Shown: one piece after another, positions 55,426 to 64,000 of the stretch
Position numbering within the stretch: the stretch's first letter is position 1
Layout of the letters: each line of letters begins with the position of its first letter
Assembly (NCBI GenBank): GCA_029239755.1
Contig: JARBUI010000008.1
Span: 55,133 to 119,132 of the forward strand
Source: Clostridia bacterium
GTDB lineage: Bacteria > Bacillota > Clostridia > Lachnospirales > Cellulosilyticaceae
Reading direction: 5' to 3'
Length of the DNA stretch: 64,000 nt
The notes under the pieces: model-generated
The model's input: the letters and a program-made list of their open reading frames with translations, nothing else
What the model was told of the DNA's origin: nothing
Database searches by the model: none
Position numbers and translations under genes: made by a program

Positions 55426-56640
55426 ATGAAAATTGCATTATTAGGATTAGGAACCGTTGGCAGGGGAGTCGTTGAAGTCATCAATGAAAATAAAGAAAGT
55501 ATTGAAAAAAGAGCTGGTCAAGCTATTGATATTAAGTATATATTAGATATACGAGAGTTTGCTGATGACCCAATAAATAAACTTATTACTAAAAATTTTG
55601 ATGAAATTGCAAACGATGATGAAATTGCAATAGTAGTAGAAGCTATGGGTGGGATAGAGCCAGCTTATACATATGCTAAATCCAGTCTTCTAAAAGGAAA
55701 GAGTTATATTACTTCTAATAAAGAGTTAGTAGCTTTGCATGGGGCTGAGCTTTTGGAAATAGCTAGAAATAATCATGTTAATTTTCTGTTTGAGGCAAGT
55801 GTAGGAGGAGGAATCCCTATAATAAGGCCGCTTAACCAATCCTTAACTGCTGACGAGATTTATGAGATTACGGGAATTCTTAATGGAACCACTAATTTTA
55901 TATTAACAAAGATGAGAGAAGACGGAAGAGCCTTTGAAGATGTTTTGAAAGAAGCACAAGAACTTGGCTATGCAGAAAAAAATCCTGAAGCAGATGTAGA
56001 AGGGTATGATGCATGCCGTAAAATTGCTATTCTTTCTTCATTAGCACTTGGGGAACATGTTAATTTTCAAGATATACCAACAGAGGGAATTACTCAGATT
56101 ACAAAGGAAGATATGATTTATGCAGAGGAAATGGGTTATGTTATTAAACTGCTAGCAACATGTCAAAAGCAGGATGCCAGTATTTTTGCCAGGGTATCTC
56201 CAATGCTTATTTCTAAAGTTCATCCTCTTGCAATGGTTAATGATGTATTTAATGGAATCCTTGTTAAAGGAAATGTTATTGGTGATGTGATGTTTTATGG
56301 AAGAGGAGCTGGAAAGCTTCCTACAGCCAGTGCTGTTGTAGCAGATATTGTAGATGCAGCTAAGCATACAGGGACGAACATCATATCTTTTTGGAACAGA
56401 GACAAAGTAGAGCTTAAGGATAAAAAACAAGTTAAAACAAGGTATTTTGTCAGATTACAAAAAGATATGGACAGCATTCAAAATAGCGTAAAGGAAATAT
56501 TCGGAACCGTTGAAGAAGTAAAATCTTTGAATAATGAATATGCTTTTATTACGGAATTAGATACTGAAGTGCAGTTTGCAGAAAAAATGAATAGGCTTCC
56601 GGAATTAAAGGTTATGAATAAAATACGTATTGAGAAGTAA
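55426..56640 (+). CDS. hom: homoserine dehydrogenase
   Basis: 404 residues. NAD(P)-binding GLGTVGRGVVEVI at the N-terminus, then VEAMGG, ASVGGGIPIIRPL and the family signature GILNGTTNFILTKM, with the LGYAEKNPEADVEGYDACRK segment that holds the catalytic aspartate and lysine. A C-terminal ACT domain (about 325-404) gives feedback control by threonine in homologues. It reduces aspartate semialdehyde to homoserine. TTGGAGG lies before ATG. Confidence 0.96.
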   Translation: MKIALLGLGTVGRGVVEVINENKESIEKRAGQAIDIKYILDIREFADDPINKLITKNFDEIANDDEIAIVVEAMGGIEPAYTYAKSSLLKGKSYITSNKELVALHGAELLEIARNNHVNFLFEASVGGGIPIIRPLNQSLTADEIYEITGILNGTTNFILTKMREDGRAFEDVLKEAQELGYAEKNPEADVEGYDACRKIAILSSLALGEHVNFQDIPTEGITQITKEDMIYAEEMGYVIKLLATCQKQDASIFARVSPMLISKVHPLAMVNDVFNGILVKGNVIGDVMFYGRGAGKLPTASAVVADIVDAAKHTGTNIISFWNRDKVELKDKKQVKTRYFVRLQKDMDSIQNSVKEIFGTVEEVKSLNNEYAFITELDTEVQFAEKMNRLPELKVMNKIRIEK

Positions 56641-56651
56641 AGGATGATAAC

Positions 56652-57884
56652 ATGAAATATGTAGTTGTACTTATGGATGGTATGGCAGATGAGCCAATAA
56701 GCTCACTAGGCAATATCACACCTTTAGAATATGCTGATACAGAAATGATTGATAAACTCGCACCATACAGCACAATAGGACTAGTTAAGACGATACCGGA
56801 AGGATGTGCAAAAGGCAGTGATACAGCTAACCTTTCTGTTCTCGGGTATGATCCTCTTCAGTATTACTTCGGAAGAAGCCCTCTAGAAGCATTAAGTATG
56901 GGAGTCAGCCTCAAGGATTCAGACGTTACCTTTAGAACAAATGTTGTTACTTTAAGTGAAGAAGAAGATTACGAAAACAAGGTTATTCTGGATCATAGTG
57001 CAGACGAGATTACGACAGAAGAAGCTCATGAACTTATTTTAGCAGTCGAAGAAGTATTAGGGGATGACATAAGAAAATTTTATCCTGGGGTGAGTTATAG
57101 ACACTTACTTGTATGGGATAAGGGAAGTACAGATGTTAAGCTTACTCCGCCTCATGATATCTTGGATCAATGTATTAAAGAATATAAACCAGCAGGGATA
57201 AATAGTGAAGTTATTTGGGATCTTATGAAAAAAAGCTATGAAATTCTTAATCATCATCCTATTAATGAAGCTAGAAGGAAAAAAGGGTTAAAGCCTGCAA
57301 ATAGTATTTGGATATGGGGAGAAGGCACTAAACCACAGTTGCCTTTATTTAAAGAAAAATATCATGTAGACGGAGCAGTTATATCTGCTGTAGATCTTAT
57401 AAAAGGAATAGGCATTGGAGCAGGAATGGCTTCCATTGATGTAGAAGGTGCCACTGGAAATGTGCATACTAATTATCAGGGTAAGGCAGATGCAGCTATT
57501 AAATGGCTTATTGAAGAAGATAAAGATTTTGTGTATGTGCACTTAGAAGGACCAGATGAGTGCGGGCATAGAAATGAACTAGATAATAAGATTAAAGCCA
57601 TAGAATACATAGACAAAAAAATCATTAAGCCTATTAAAGAGGCTTTAGATAGTAAGTCTATAGAGTATAAAATGCTCGTGGTGCCAGACCACCCAACACC
57701 GCTGAGGCTAAGGACGCATACAGGGGATCCTGTTCCATTTATGATTTATCAAAGCGGTAATGAACTCATTAATAAAGATAATCTTTATACAGAACAGTTT
57801 GCAAATAGTACAGGTCACTATATTGCAGAAGGCCACACACTTATGGATTATTTCTTAAAGAGATCACATAGTCCAAAGAAGTGA
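56652..57884 (+). CDS. apgM: 2,3-bisphosphoglycerate-independent phosphoglycerate mutase, ApgM family
   Basis: 410 residues of the alkaline-phosphatase superfamily. YVVVLMDGMADEPISSLG has the metal-binding Asp. Further motifs are CAKGSDTANLSVLGYDP (nucleophile Ser), GRSPLEALSMG, HLEGPDECGHRNELDNKIKAIE and VVPDHPTPLRLRTHTGDPVPF. The family was once proposed to supply homoserine kinase in some bacteria because it often lies in threonine operons. Here a true thrB is also present three genes on, so a phosphoglycerate or other phosphotransfer role is more likely. It starts 12 bases after hom. Confidence 0.88.
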   Translation: MKYVVVLMDGMADEPISSLGNITPLEYADTEMIDKLAPYSTIGLVKTIPEGCAKGSDTANLSVLGYDPLQYYFGRSPLEALSMGVSLKDSDVTFRTNVVTLSEEEDYENKVILDHSADEITTEEAHELILAVEEVLGDDIRKFYPGVSYRHLLVWDKGSTDVKLTPPHDILDQCIKEYKPAGINSEVIWDLMKKSYEILNHHPINEARRKKGLKPANSIWIWGEGTKPQLPLFKEKYHVDGAVISAVDLIKGIGIGAGMASIDVEGATGNVHTNYQGKADAAIKWLIEEDKDFVYVHLEGPDECGHRNELDNKIKAIEYIDKKIIKPIKEALDSKSIEYKMLVVPDHPTPLRLRTHTGDPVPFMIYQSGNELINKDNLYTEQFANSTGHYIAEGHTLMDYFLKRSHSPKK

Positions 57885-57950
57885 TAATGTATAAGATTGC
57901 TATTATTATATCTAGATAACAGCCCTAAACAGGTTAGAGGAGGAGAAAAG

Positions 57951-59159
57951 GTGTTAATTGTACAAAAATTTGGAGGCAGTTCCGTTGCGAATGCTGAAAG
58001 AGTCTATAATGTAGCTAAAAGAGTTGCTGAAACTTATAAAAAAGGAAACGATGTTATTGTGGTACTCTCAGCACAAGGAGATACAACAGATGATCTGATC
58101 GCAAAAGCAAAGGAAATAAGCAAAAACCCTTCTAAGCGTGAGATGGATATGCTTCTCTCAACAGGAGAGCAGCAATCAGTAGCTTTAATGGCTATGGCGC
58201 TTGGAGAACTTGGGTATCCTTGTATTTCACTAAATGCTTATCAAGTAGGCATGAAGACTACTTCAGCTTACAGCAATGCCAGACTTAAAAAGATAAAACC
58301 AGATAGAATAAGAAGAGAACTAGATCGAAAGAACATCGTACTTGTTACTGGATTCCAAGGAATGAACAGGTTTGATGATATCACAACGCTTGGAAGAGGT
58401 GGATCAGATACGACAGCAGTTGCTATAGCTGCAGCTCTTAATGCTGACCAATGTGAAATTTATACGGATGTAGACGGCGTTTATACTGCCGATCCACGGG
58501 TTGTAAAGGAAGCAAAAAAACTAGAAGAAATTACCTATAATGAGATGCTAGAACTTGCTTCATTAGGAGCAAAGGTACTTCATAATAGATCAGTTGAAAT
58601 GGCTAAAAAATACAATGTAGAGCTAGTTGTAAGATCAAGTTTAACAAATGCAGAAGGAACAGTCGTTAAGGAGGCATGTAAAATGGAAGAAATGTTAATT
58701 AGTGGTGTTGCAGGGGATGATGAAATTGCACGTGTATCTTTGATAGGAATACAAGATACACCAGGAAAGGCGTTTGATATTTTTGCAACACTTGCAAAGA
58801 AAAACATAAATGTAGATATTATTCTTCAGTCTATCGGCCGAGATAAAACAAAAGATATTTCATTTACAATACCAGATACATCTCTTGAAGATGCTAAAGA
58901 AGTCATTGCGCAAAACATGCAGCGATGGGGAGCAAAAAGTGTAGACTATAACGAAAATTTAGCAAAAGTATCTATTGTAGGGGCAGGTATGGTAGCTAAT
59001 GCGGGAGTAGCTTCTAAGATGTTTGAGGCTATGTATGATTCAGGCATTAATATTCATATGATCTCTACTTCTGAGATTAAAATATCTATTTTAATAGATA
59101 AAAAAGAAATGCACAGAGCGATGAATGCTATTCATGAGAAATTTGATTTAGCAGAGTAA
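57951..59159 (+). CDS. lysC: aspartate kinase
   Basis: 402 residues from GTG at 57951, chosen because AGGAGGAG is just upstream and it gives the standard start LIVQKFGGSSV; the frame from 57897 adds 18 unrelated residues. The kinase domain has TGFQGMNRFDDITTLGRGGSDTTAVA, then YTDVDGVYTADPR. Two C-terminal ACT domains (from about residue 260: LIGIQDTPGKAFDIFATLAKKNIN and VSIVGAGMVANAGVASKMF) mark a feedback-regulated monofunctional enzyme. It phosphorylates aspartate, the first step to lysine, threonine and methionine. Confidence 0.95.
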   Translation: MLIVQKFGGSSVANAERVYNVAKRVAETYKKGNDVIVVLSAQGDTTDDLIAKAKEISKNPSKREMDMLLSTGEQQSVALMAMALGELGYPCISLNAYQVGMKTTSAYSNARLKKIKPDRIRRELDRKNIVLVTGFQGMNRFDDITTLGRGGSDTTAVAIAAALNADQCEIYTDVDGVYTADPRVVKEAKKLEEITYNEMLELASLGAKVLHNRSVEMAKKYNVELVVRSSLTNAEGTVVKEACKMEEMLISGVAGDDEIARVSLIGIQDTPGKAFDIFATLAKKNINVDIILQSIGRDKTKDISFTIPDTSLEDAKEVIAQNMQRWGAKSVDYNENLAKVSIVGAGMVANAGVASKMFEAMYDSGINIHMISTSEIKISILIDKKEMHRAMNAIHEKFDLAE

Positions 59160-59181
59160 ATTTAAGCTTAAAACGAATAAT

Positions 59182-59214
59182 AAGGTGAGAGATGGTATCA
59201 TCTCTCACCTTTTA
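59182..59214 (+). terminator. terminator between lysC and thrB
   Basis: Perfect stem AAGGTGAGAGAT / ATCTCTCACCTT around a six-base loop, then T-rich sequence. It partly separates thrB from the upstream operon. Confidence 0.92.
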
Positions 59215-59290
59215 CAATGATGAAACGAAAACTTTCATTGAATTATATGTTTTTAGATAAATTAAAGCCAGAAAGGATAGGGGAATCGTA

Positions 59291-60199
59291 ATGATCAAAG
59301 TTAAAGTGCCTGCTACAACGGCTAACATGGGGCCAGGATTTGATAGTATAGGAATGGCTCTTAGTATGTATAATATCGTTTATGCTGAAGAAATAGATAA
59401 AGGATTTGAGATTATTATTCAGGATGGGAATAAACAGATTCCTACTGATGAGACTAATCTTATTTATAAAACAATAGACTTTTTTTATCGTAACATTGGA
59501 AAAGATATGCCAGCCATAAGGCTTATACAGCAAGACAGTATTCCTCATACGAGGGGACTTGGGAGCAGTGCAGCATGTATTGTTGCTGGGCTTCATATTG
59601 GTAATGCACTTAGTAAAAGCTTTTTTTCCAAGGAAGAACTTGTACAAATGGCAGCCCAAATTGAAGGGCATCCGGATAATACTACCCCGGCACTTTTGGG
59701 CGGAATGACAATTGGCGCTATGAATGCAAGTGATATGAAATATGTTAAGATAAAAGTAGCTGAGAATATACACTTTGCTGTGATGATTCCAGAGTTTACA
59801 CTATCAACTGAACTTGCAAGAAGCGTTCTTCCAAAACAAGTAACAATAAAAGATGCTATTTTTAATTCTTCACGAGCAGCACTTCTTGCAGCATCAATGA
59901 TTACAGGAGATATAGATAACTTAAGCCTTGCTATGGAGGACAGACTGCATCAGCCCTATAGAGCTAAGCTTATACCCAATATGGAGGCTATTATTAGAGA
60001 GGCTAAGTCCTATGGTGCAAAAGGAGCTTACTTAAGCGGAGCAGGACCGTCGCTTATAGCAGTTATTAAAAATGTAGTAGCTTTCAGGAAAGAAATGGCA
60101 GAGTATCTCAATACACTTCAAGATAAATGGCAAGTTCAAATGCTTCAAGTAGATAATGAAGGAGCAAAAGTTTGGATTAATGAAGAACTTAAATATTAG
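59291..60199 (+). CDS. thrB: homoserine kinase (GHMP family)
   Basis: 302 residues. VKVPATTANMGPGFDSIGMAL at the N-terminus, the GHMP phosphate loop PHTRGLGSSAACIVAG (about 86-101), QIEGHPDNTTPALLGG and the C-terminal GAKGAYLSGAGPSLIA. It phosphorylates homoserine for threonine synthesis. It lies after a terminator that follows lysC, so it may have its own promoter in 59215-59290, which I could not define. No threonine synthase gene is in the window. Confidence 0.95.
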   Translation: MIKVKVPATTANMGPGFDSIGMALSMYNIVYAEEIDKGFEIIIQDGNKQIPTDETNLIYKTIDFFYRNIGKDMPAIRLIQQDSIPHTRGLGSSAACIVAGLHIGNALSKSFFSKEELVQMAAQIEGHPDNTTPALLGGMTIGAMNASDMKYVKIKVAENIHFAVMIPEFTLSTELARSVLPKQVTIKDAIFNSSRAALLAASMITGDIDNLSLAMEDRLHQPYRAKLIPNMEAIIREAKSYGAKGAYLSGAGPSLIAVIKNVVAFRKEMAEYLNTLQDKWQVQMLQVDNEGAKVWINEELKY

Positions 60200-60205
60200 G
60201 AAGAG

Positions 60206-60239
60206 ATTACACTTATCTACAGGGTAGGTGTAATTTTTG
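60206..60239 (+). terminator. terminator after thrB
   Basis: ATTACAC / GTGTAAT arms with an inner partial stem, then T5. Confidence 0.8.
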
Positions 60240-60276
60240 ATTAAGTTATATTATAATTTATAGAGGATTACATTTT

Positions 60277-60306
60277 TTGTGAAATATATGATAGGATAAG
60301 TATACT
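60277..60306 (+). promoter_or_regulatory. promoter of tex
   Basis: TTGTGA (60277-60282), 18 bases and TATACT (60301-60306), 27 bases before the start codon. Confidence 0.55.
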
Positions 60307-60332
60307 ACGCAAATGAACTAAGGAGGAAAAAA

Positions 60333-62468
60333 ATGGATATTGTAAGCGTTTTACAAGAAGAACTTAATATAAAAAGGCATCAAGTAGAAAATACGATTAA
60401 GCTCATTGAAGAAGGGAATACTATTCCTTTTATAGCTAGGTATAGGAAAGAACTTACAGGTGGATTAAATGATGAGATATTACGTACGTTTGGAGAGAGA
60501 TTTTCTTACCTGCAAAACCTTGAGGCACGTAAAGATCAGGTTATAAAAAGTATAGATGAACAAGGTAAATTAACACCGGAGATTCAAATGGCTATAGAAA
60601 AGGCTGTAACAGTTACACAAGTAGAGGATCTTTATTTGCCTTATAGGCCTAAAAAAAGGACTAGAGCAACTATTGCTAAAGAAAAAGGTCTTGAACCTTT
60701 AGCCGTTCTTATTATGGGACAACTAGAAAAAGATATTGAGAGAGCAGCAGAAGCTTTTGTAGACAGTGAAAAGGGAGTTGAAGATATTAAAGCTGCATTA
60801 GATGGGGCTAAAGATATCCTTGCAGAAGAAATATCTGATAATGCTGACTATAGAGGGTACATCAGAAATACTACTTTTAAAAAAGGAGTCATTATATCTA
60901 AGGCTAAGAATGAAAAAGAAAAAACAGTCTATGAGATGTATTATGATTATAGTGAAACGATAAGCACACTGCCAGGACATAGAGTTCTTGCTATGAATAG
61001 AGGGGAAAGTGAAAAGGTTTTAACTATAAAAATAGAAATAAATAGTGATGATATCACAAGGTATCTTGAAAAAAATGTTATTGTAAAAGAGAGTACAACA
61101 AGGGCAATACTTGAAGAGGTAATAGCAGATAGTTATAAGAGACTTATTGCGCCAGCAGTAGAAAGAGACATCCGAAATGAACTTACAGAAAAGGCTGAAG
61201 ACGGTGCACTTGAGGTATTTAAGAAAAATCTTTATCAGCTCTTAATGCAGGCTCCGATCAAAGGGCATAATGTGATGGGGGTAGACCCAGCTTATCGTAC
61301 AGGCTGTAAAATAGCTGTTGTAGATGCAACAGGCAAAAAATTAAGTAAAACAGTAGTTTATCCAACACCTCCTCAAAACAAGGTAGACGAAGCCAAGAAA
61401 GAACTTAAAAAAATGATTGAAGATTATCAGGTTGATTTATTGTCTATAGGGAATGGCACAGCTTCAAGAGAGACCGAAAAGTTTGTTTCTGACTTACTTA
61501 AAGAATTAAGCCGTCCACTGCACTATGTTATAGTTAACGAAGCAGGAGCCTCTGTTTACTCTGCTTCTAAATTGGCAACAGAAGAGTTCCCAAATGACGA
61601 TGTAGGGGTTAGAAGTGCTGTCTCTATAGCAAGAAGACTTCAAGATCCGCTTGCAGAGCTTGTTAAAATAGATCCTAAGGCAATAGGAGTAGGACAATAT
61701 CAGCATGATATGAACCAAAAACGGTTAGAAGCATCATTAGGAGGCGTTGTAGAAGGGGCAGTTAATGAAGTTGGCGTAGATATTAATACAGCTTCAGCAT
61801 CCCTGTTGCAATATGTAGCAGGCATCAAAAAAACTGTATCTCAAAACATCATTCTTTATAGAGAAGAAAACGGCAAATTTACCAGCAGAAGTCAAATTAA
61901 GAAAGTAAAAGGATTAGGACCTAAAGTATTCGAGCAATGTGCTGGATTTCTTAGAATTACAGATGGTAAAAACTTTTTAGATGCAACGGGTGTACATCCA
62001 GAATCTTATGATATAGCTGCTAAACTGCTTGAAGAAGTTGGTTATTCAAAAGAGGACTTAAAGAGCAGAAATTTTAAAAATATTAATTCTAAGATTGCAG
62101 ATGTTGAAGCACTTGCTAATAAACTAGGGGCCGGAGTACCTACTGTTGTAGATATCATAAAAGAACTAGAAAAGCCAGGAAGAGATCCGAGAGAGGATAT
62201 GCCAAAGCCAATTCTGCACAGCGATGTATTAGATATTAAAGATCTCAAAGATGGTATGAAATTAAAAGGGACAGTCAGAAATATCGTTGACTTCGGGGCA
62301 TTTGTTGATATAGGTGTACACCAGGATGGACTTGTTCATGTATCACAAATGAGCGACAGATTTATTAAACATCCGCTTGAAGTGGTTAAAGTTGGGGATA
62401 TTGTTGATGTAATTATTTTATCTGTGGATACTGAAAAGAATAAAATTGCACTAAGTATGAAAGCTTAA
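60333..62468 (+). CDS. tex: Tex family RNA-binding transcription accessory protein
   Basis: 711 residues, typical length. The N-terminal Tex HTH region contains NTIPFIARYRKELTGGLNDE. A YqgF/RuvC-like domain is near residues 315-440 (MGVDPAYRTGCKIAVVDATG). HhH modules lie around 490-560 (VDINTASASLLQYVAGI, VKGLGPKVFEQCAGFLRI). A C-terminal S1 domain begins LKGTVRNIVDFGAFVDIGVHQDG. Tex binds nucleic acid and affects transcription and virulence traits in other bacteria. GGAGG precedes ATG. Monocistronic. Confidence 0.96.
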   Translation: MDIVSVLQEELNIKRHQVENTIKLIEEGNTIPFIARYRKELTGGLNDEILRTFGERFSYLQNLEARKDQVIKSIDEQGKLTPEIQMAIEKAVTVTQVEDLYLPYRPKKRTRATIAKEKGLEPLAVLIMGQLEKDIERAAEAFVDSEKGVEDIKAALDGAKDILAEEISDNADYRGYIRNTTFKKGVIISKAKNEKEKTVYEMYYDYSETISTLPGHRVLAMNRGESEKVLTIKIEINSDDITRYLEKNVIVKESTTRAILEEVIADSYKRLIAPAVERDIRNELTEKAEDGALEVFKKNLYQLLMQAPIKGHNVMGVDPAYRTGCKIAVVDATGKKLSKTVVYPTPPQNKVDEAKKELKKMIEDYQVDLLSIGNGTASRETEKFVSDLLKELSRPLHYVIVNEAGASVYSASKLATEEFPNDDVGVRSAVSIARRLQDPLAELVKIDPKAIGVGQYQHDMNQKRLEASLGGVVEGAVNEVGVDINTASASLLQYVAGIKKTVSQNIILYREENGKFTSRSQIKKVKGLGPKVFEQCAGFLRITDGKNFLDATGVHPESYDIAAKLLEEVGYSKEDLKSRNFKNINSKIADVEALANKLGAGVPTVVDIIKELEKPGRDPREDMPKPILHSDVLDIKDLKDGMKLKGTVRNIVDFGAFVDIGVHQDGLVHVSQMSDRFIKHPLEVVKVGDIVDVIILSVDTEKNKIALSMKA

Positions 62469-62472
62469 ATGT

Positions 62473-62520
62473 ATACTCTTAGTAGGCCGCAAAGGAATTT
62501 TAGAGGTCTACTAAGCGTAT
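62473..62520. terminator. stem-loop between tex and the convergent flavoprotein gene
   Basis: Sixteen-base arms starting ATACTCTTAGTAGGCC pair with the segment at 62505-62520 in 13 of 16 positions. The T-run is poor, so termination efficiency is uncertain. Confidence 0.6.
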
Positions 62521-62614
62521 TGTTATAGAGTTATAGAACTATTATGATAGTATATCAATTGAAAAATTTTACAAACTAAAACACTTAGGATTCTGCATTT
62601 ACCATTACTGTAAT

Positions 62615-63676
62615 TTATTTAATACTTTGCAGACCTGATTTCATAGCTAACTGTCTAAGAAATGGATTATACATAGCTGGGGATTTTAAGTTTTTAATAA
62701 GCAAATTTAGCTTGATGTCCTTTATTCTCTCGGCATATCTATCCAAAAAGCCATCTATTCCCTCTTCAAGACTCTGCGCTAAGTATAAAGAGCTTTTTAA
62801 TGCATAGCTGATTCCTTCTGCAGAACTAGGACTAATCGCACCTGCAGCTTCTCCAACCAGAGCTATGCCATCCCTTCCTACATATAACTGTGATATCTTC
62901 TTAGGCCTATAGATATAGGCACCCTCTGTTTTTATTTTATTATTAAAATTAAAGCCTAACTGTGTTAACTTTGTTTTCAATATATCATACTTTTCTCTAG
63001 TATTGTCCCTAGGTCTAAGAGCTGACCCTAATAATAGATAATTCTCCTTGGGGATGATCCAAGAGTAGAAATCACTTATTTCTTCATCAAAAATTGCTGT
63101 GAAATAAGGTATTTGACATGGACATTCAAACCATTCCTGAATTGAAATGTACTTTTCAGGAATATTTAAATTATTACTAATAGAATTCCTTAACCTCGAA
63201 GAGGCACCATCTGCACCTACGATAACTCTTGTCTTTGCAGATATCTCTTGTCCATTATAAATATATCTCATTTCATACCCTCCTGGTATTTCAGAAAAAT
63301 TTTTAAAAATCGAGTTAAACTTTTTATCAACACGAGTTGGAAGTATGGAAACTAACCACCTATCAAATTTTTCCCTATCCATATTATAATAAAATCTTTG
63401 ATACAGTCTTTCTAAATTATTAGTTAAATCAATGGTTCTTACAGCAAAAAGCTGCGGATCAACTAGAATATCTTTAGGGATTCCTAACCCCAACCTTGCA
63501 ATCATTTTCTGAGCATCGGGTGCTAGCAAACCTCCGCAGCATTTATTTGGGAGGCTTTTGGAATTCTCATTTTCTAGATCTCGTTTATCTATTAATAAAA
63601 CCTTATATTTATCTCCGATTAATCGTGCAAGGTTACTTCCCGCGGGGCCTGCTCCTATAATGGCAATATCATACAT
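62615..63676 (-). CDS. FAD-dependent oxidoreductase, geranylgeranyl-reductase-like
   Basis: 353 residues from ATG at 63676 (GAGGTG upstream; a second ATG lies three bases earlier). The N-terminal FAD dinucleotide fold is YDIAIIGAGPAGSNLARLI. PNKCCGGLLAPDAQKMI, the DREKFDRWL segment, VIVGADGASSRLR and GIALVGEAAGAISPSSAEGISYAL follow the group-2 monooxygenase/geranylgeranyl reductase pattern. The double cysteine near residue 46 is frequent in anaerobe members. Likely role is reduction of an isoprenoid or another lipid, but substrate is not identifiable. It is convergent with tex. Confidence 0.85.
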   Translation of the reverse strand: MYDIAIIGAGPAGSNLARLIGDKYKVLLIDKRDLENENSKSLPNKCCGGLLAPDAQKMIARLGLGIPKDILVDPQLFAVRTIDLTNNLERLYQRFYYNMDREKFDRWLVSILPTRVDKKFNSIFKNFSEIPGGYEMRYIYNGQEISAKTRVIVGADGASSRLRNSISNNLNIPEKYISIQEWFECPCQIPYFTAIFDEEISDFYSWIIPKENYLLLGSALRPRDNTREKYDILKTKLTQLGFNFNNKIKTEGAYIYRPKKISQLYVGRDGIALVGEAAGAISPSSAEGISYALKSSLYLAQSLEEGIDGFLDRYAERIKDIKLNLLIKNLKSPAMYNPFLRQLAMKSGLQSIK

Positions 63677-63759
63677 CATTTCACCTCGTAAGTTTCAAAT
63701 TCTTTAAGTTTATATCACTTCTATATTCCATAAATAAATTCCTAAACATCCATTTGATG

Positions 63760-63776
63760 AAGCGAGAAACTCGCTT
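63760..63776. repeat. small inverted repeat upstream of the flavoprotein gene
   Basis: AAGCGAG / CTCGCTT around AAA. It is in the 5' region of the minus-strand flavoprotein gene and might be an operator or the terminator of something to the right. The rest of 63677-63883 shows only AT-rich sequence. Confidence 0.5.
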
Positions 63777-63883
63777 TACATTTAATCCTTATAAGTAAAT
63801 TATATTATATAATTTATCGAATTTCAATAAATTATTATTAAAAATAAATAAGAAATTATTGTTAGTTAAAATAAATTCGGATT

Positions 63884-64000
63884 CGAAGGTTAATAGTAAC
63901 ACGAGATGCCACTTTGTAATTCGAAATGCAATGTTTGTAACTGACAACTGAATCTTTGTAAGCGAAACGCAACTTTTGAAATCGAAATGCAGTTTTTGTA
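63884..64000. repeat. degenerate ~20-bp tandem repeat array running off the window
   Basis: At least five units start at about 63902, 63922, 63942, 63963 and 63983, with a weaker one at 63884. Unit 2 is CGAAATGCAATGTTTGTAAC, and others are variants of a CGAAATGCAACTTTTGTAAT-like consensus with 20-21-base spacing. The last unit is cut by the window edge. No ORF covers it. Spaced, diverged copies of one 20-bp site are typical of transposase-binding arrays in the ends of Tn7/Tn552-like elements. A regulatory array is an alternative. Confidence 0.7.

Noticed and set aside
59243..59773. 176-codon ORF antisense to thrB
   Set aside because: It is a shadow of a clearly conserved GHMP kinase gene and shows no domain.
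63884..64000. CRISPR array
   Set aside because: Units are contiguous with no unique spacers and differ from one another.
1..64000. tRNA or rRNA genes
   Set aside because: I found no T-loop GGTTCRA-type motif in a cloverleaf context on either strand and no rRNA signature.

Overview
The window is AT-rich DNA from a low-GC Gram-positive anaerobe of the class Clostridia. Support comes from strong purine-rich Shine-Dalgarno sites, GTG/TTG starts, many rho-independent terminators, lipoprotein signal peptides, copper-amine-oxidase-type wall/secreted modules, an OadB-type sodium pump subunit and a DUF3793 protein. Cellulosilyticum or a related Lachnospirales genus is my best guess. This is inference from gene style, not from a marker gene. 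There are no rRNA, tRNA or CRISPR features. Coding density is ordinary, and no insertion sequence is complete in the window.

Layout. 1-2.3 kb: tail of a DUF3793 gene, then a chemoreceptor-like protein overlapping an HD-GYP (c-di-GMP) protein. 2.4-5.6 kb: GntR/UTRA regulator, FGGY sugar kinase and fructose-6-phosphate aldolase-like enzyme. 5.6-8.0 kb: NSS sodium symporter and a nitrilase-family amidase. 8.04-8.47 kb: a consensus promoter followed by a structured, terminator-ended leader or small RNA before a MutS2-like ATPase that lacks the Smr domain. 10.4-14.9 kb: AraC regulator and two GH13 alpha-glucosidases with different specificity residues. 15.0-17.6 kb: an orphan OadB-like sodium pump subunit preceded by two tiny membrane proteins, with a divergent LysR regulator. 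17.6-20.1 kb: secreted S1C protease with copper-amine-oxidase-like and FnIII domains, and PgsA. 20.2-28.4 kb: ABC exporter with a two-component system, M32 carboxypeptidase, Nudix hydrolase and Gfo/Idh/MocA oxidoreductase. 28.5-30.0 kb: MarR, flavodoxin and FMN-binding protein behind tandem palindromic operators.

30.1-36.7 kb: a DeoR regulator and a degenerate sugar-ABC ATPase, divergent from a ChvE/MmsAB-type monosaccharide importer. 36.9-41.9 kb: complete branched-chain amino acid importer livKHMGF, preceded by a leader holding a 10-codon Ile/Leu-rich peptide and a terminator (candidate attenuator). 41.9-47.0 kb: CmpB-type membrane protein, alpha/beta lipase-like hydrolase, YgiQ radical SAM protein and a second HD-GYP protein. 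47.1-51.9 kb: BMP-type nucleoside importer (minus strand). 52.1-54.7 kb: polyprenyl glycosyltransferase and a cell-wall amidase. 54.9-60.2 kb: aspartate-family amino acid operon (ACT protein, hom, apgM-like, lysC, thrB). 60.3-63.7 kb: Tex and a geranylgeranyl-reductase-like flavoprotein. 63.9-64.0 kb: a degenerate ~20-bp tandem repeat array that runs off the window and resembles a multi-site transposon end.

As a whole the segment is a core metabolic and transport region. Each importer or catabolic group has its own local regulator (GntR, AraC, LysR, MarR, DeoR) or leader RNA. The points I find least explained are the structured leader at 8.04-8.47 kb, the liv leader, the tiny proteins beside the OadB homologue, and the repeat array at the right edge.
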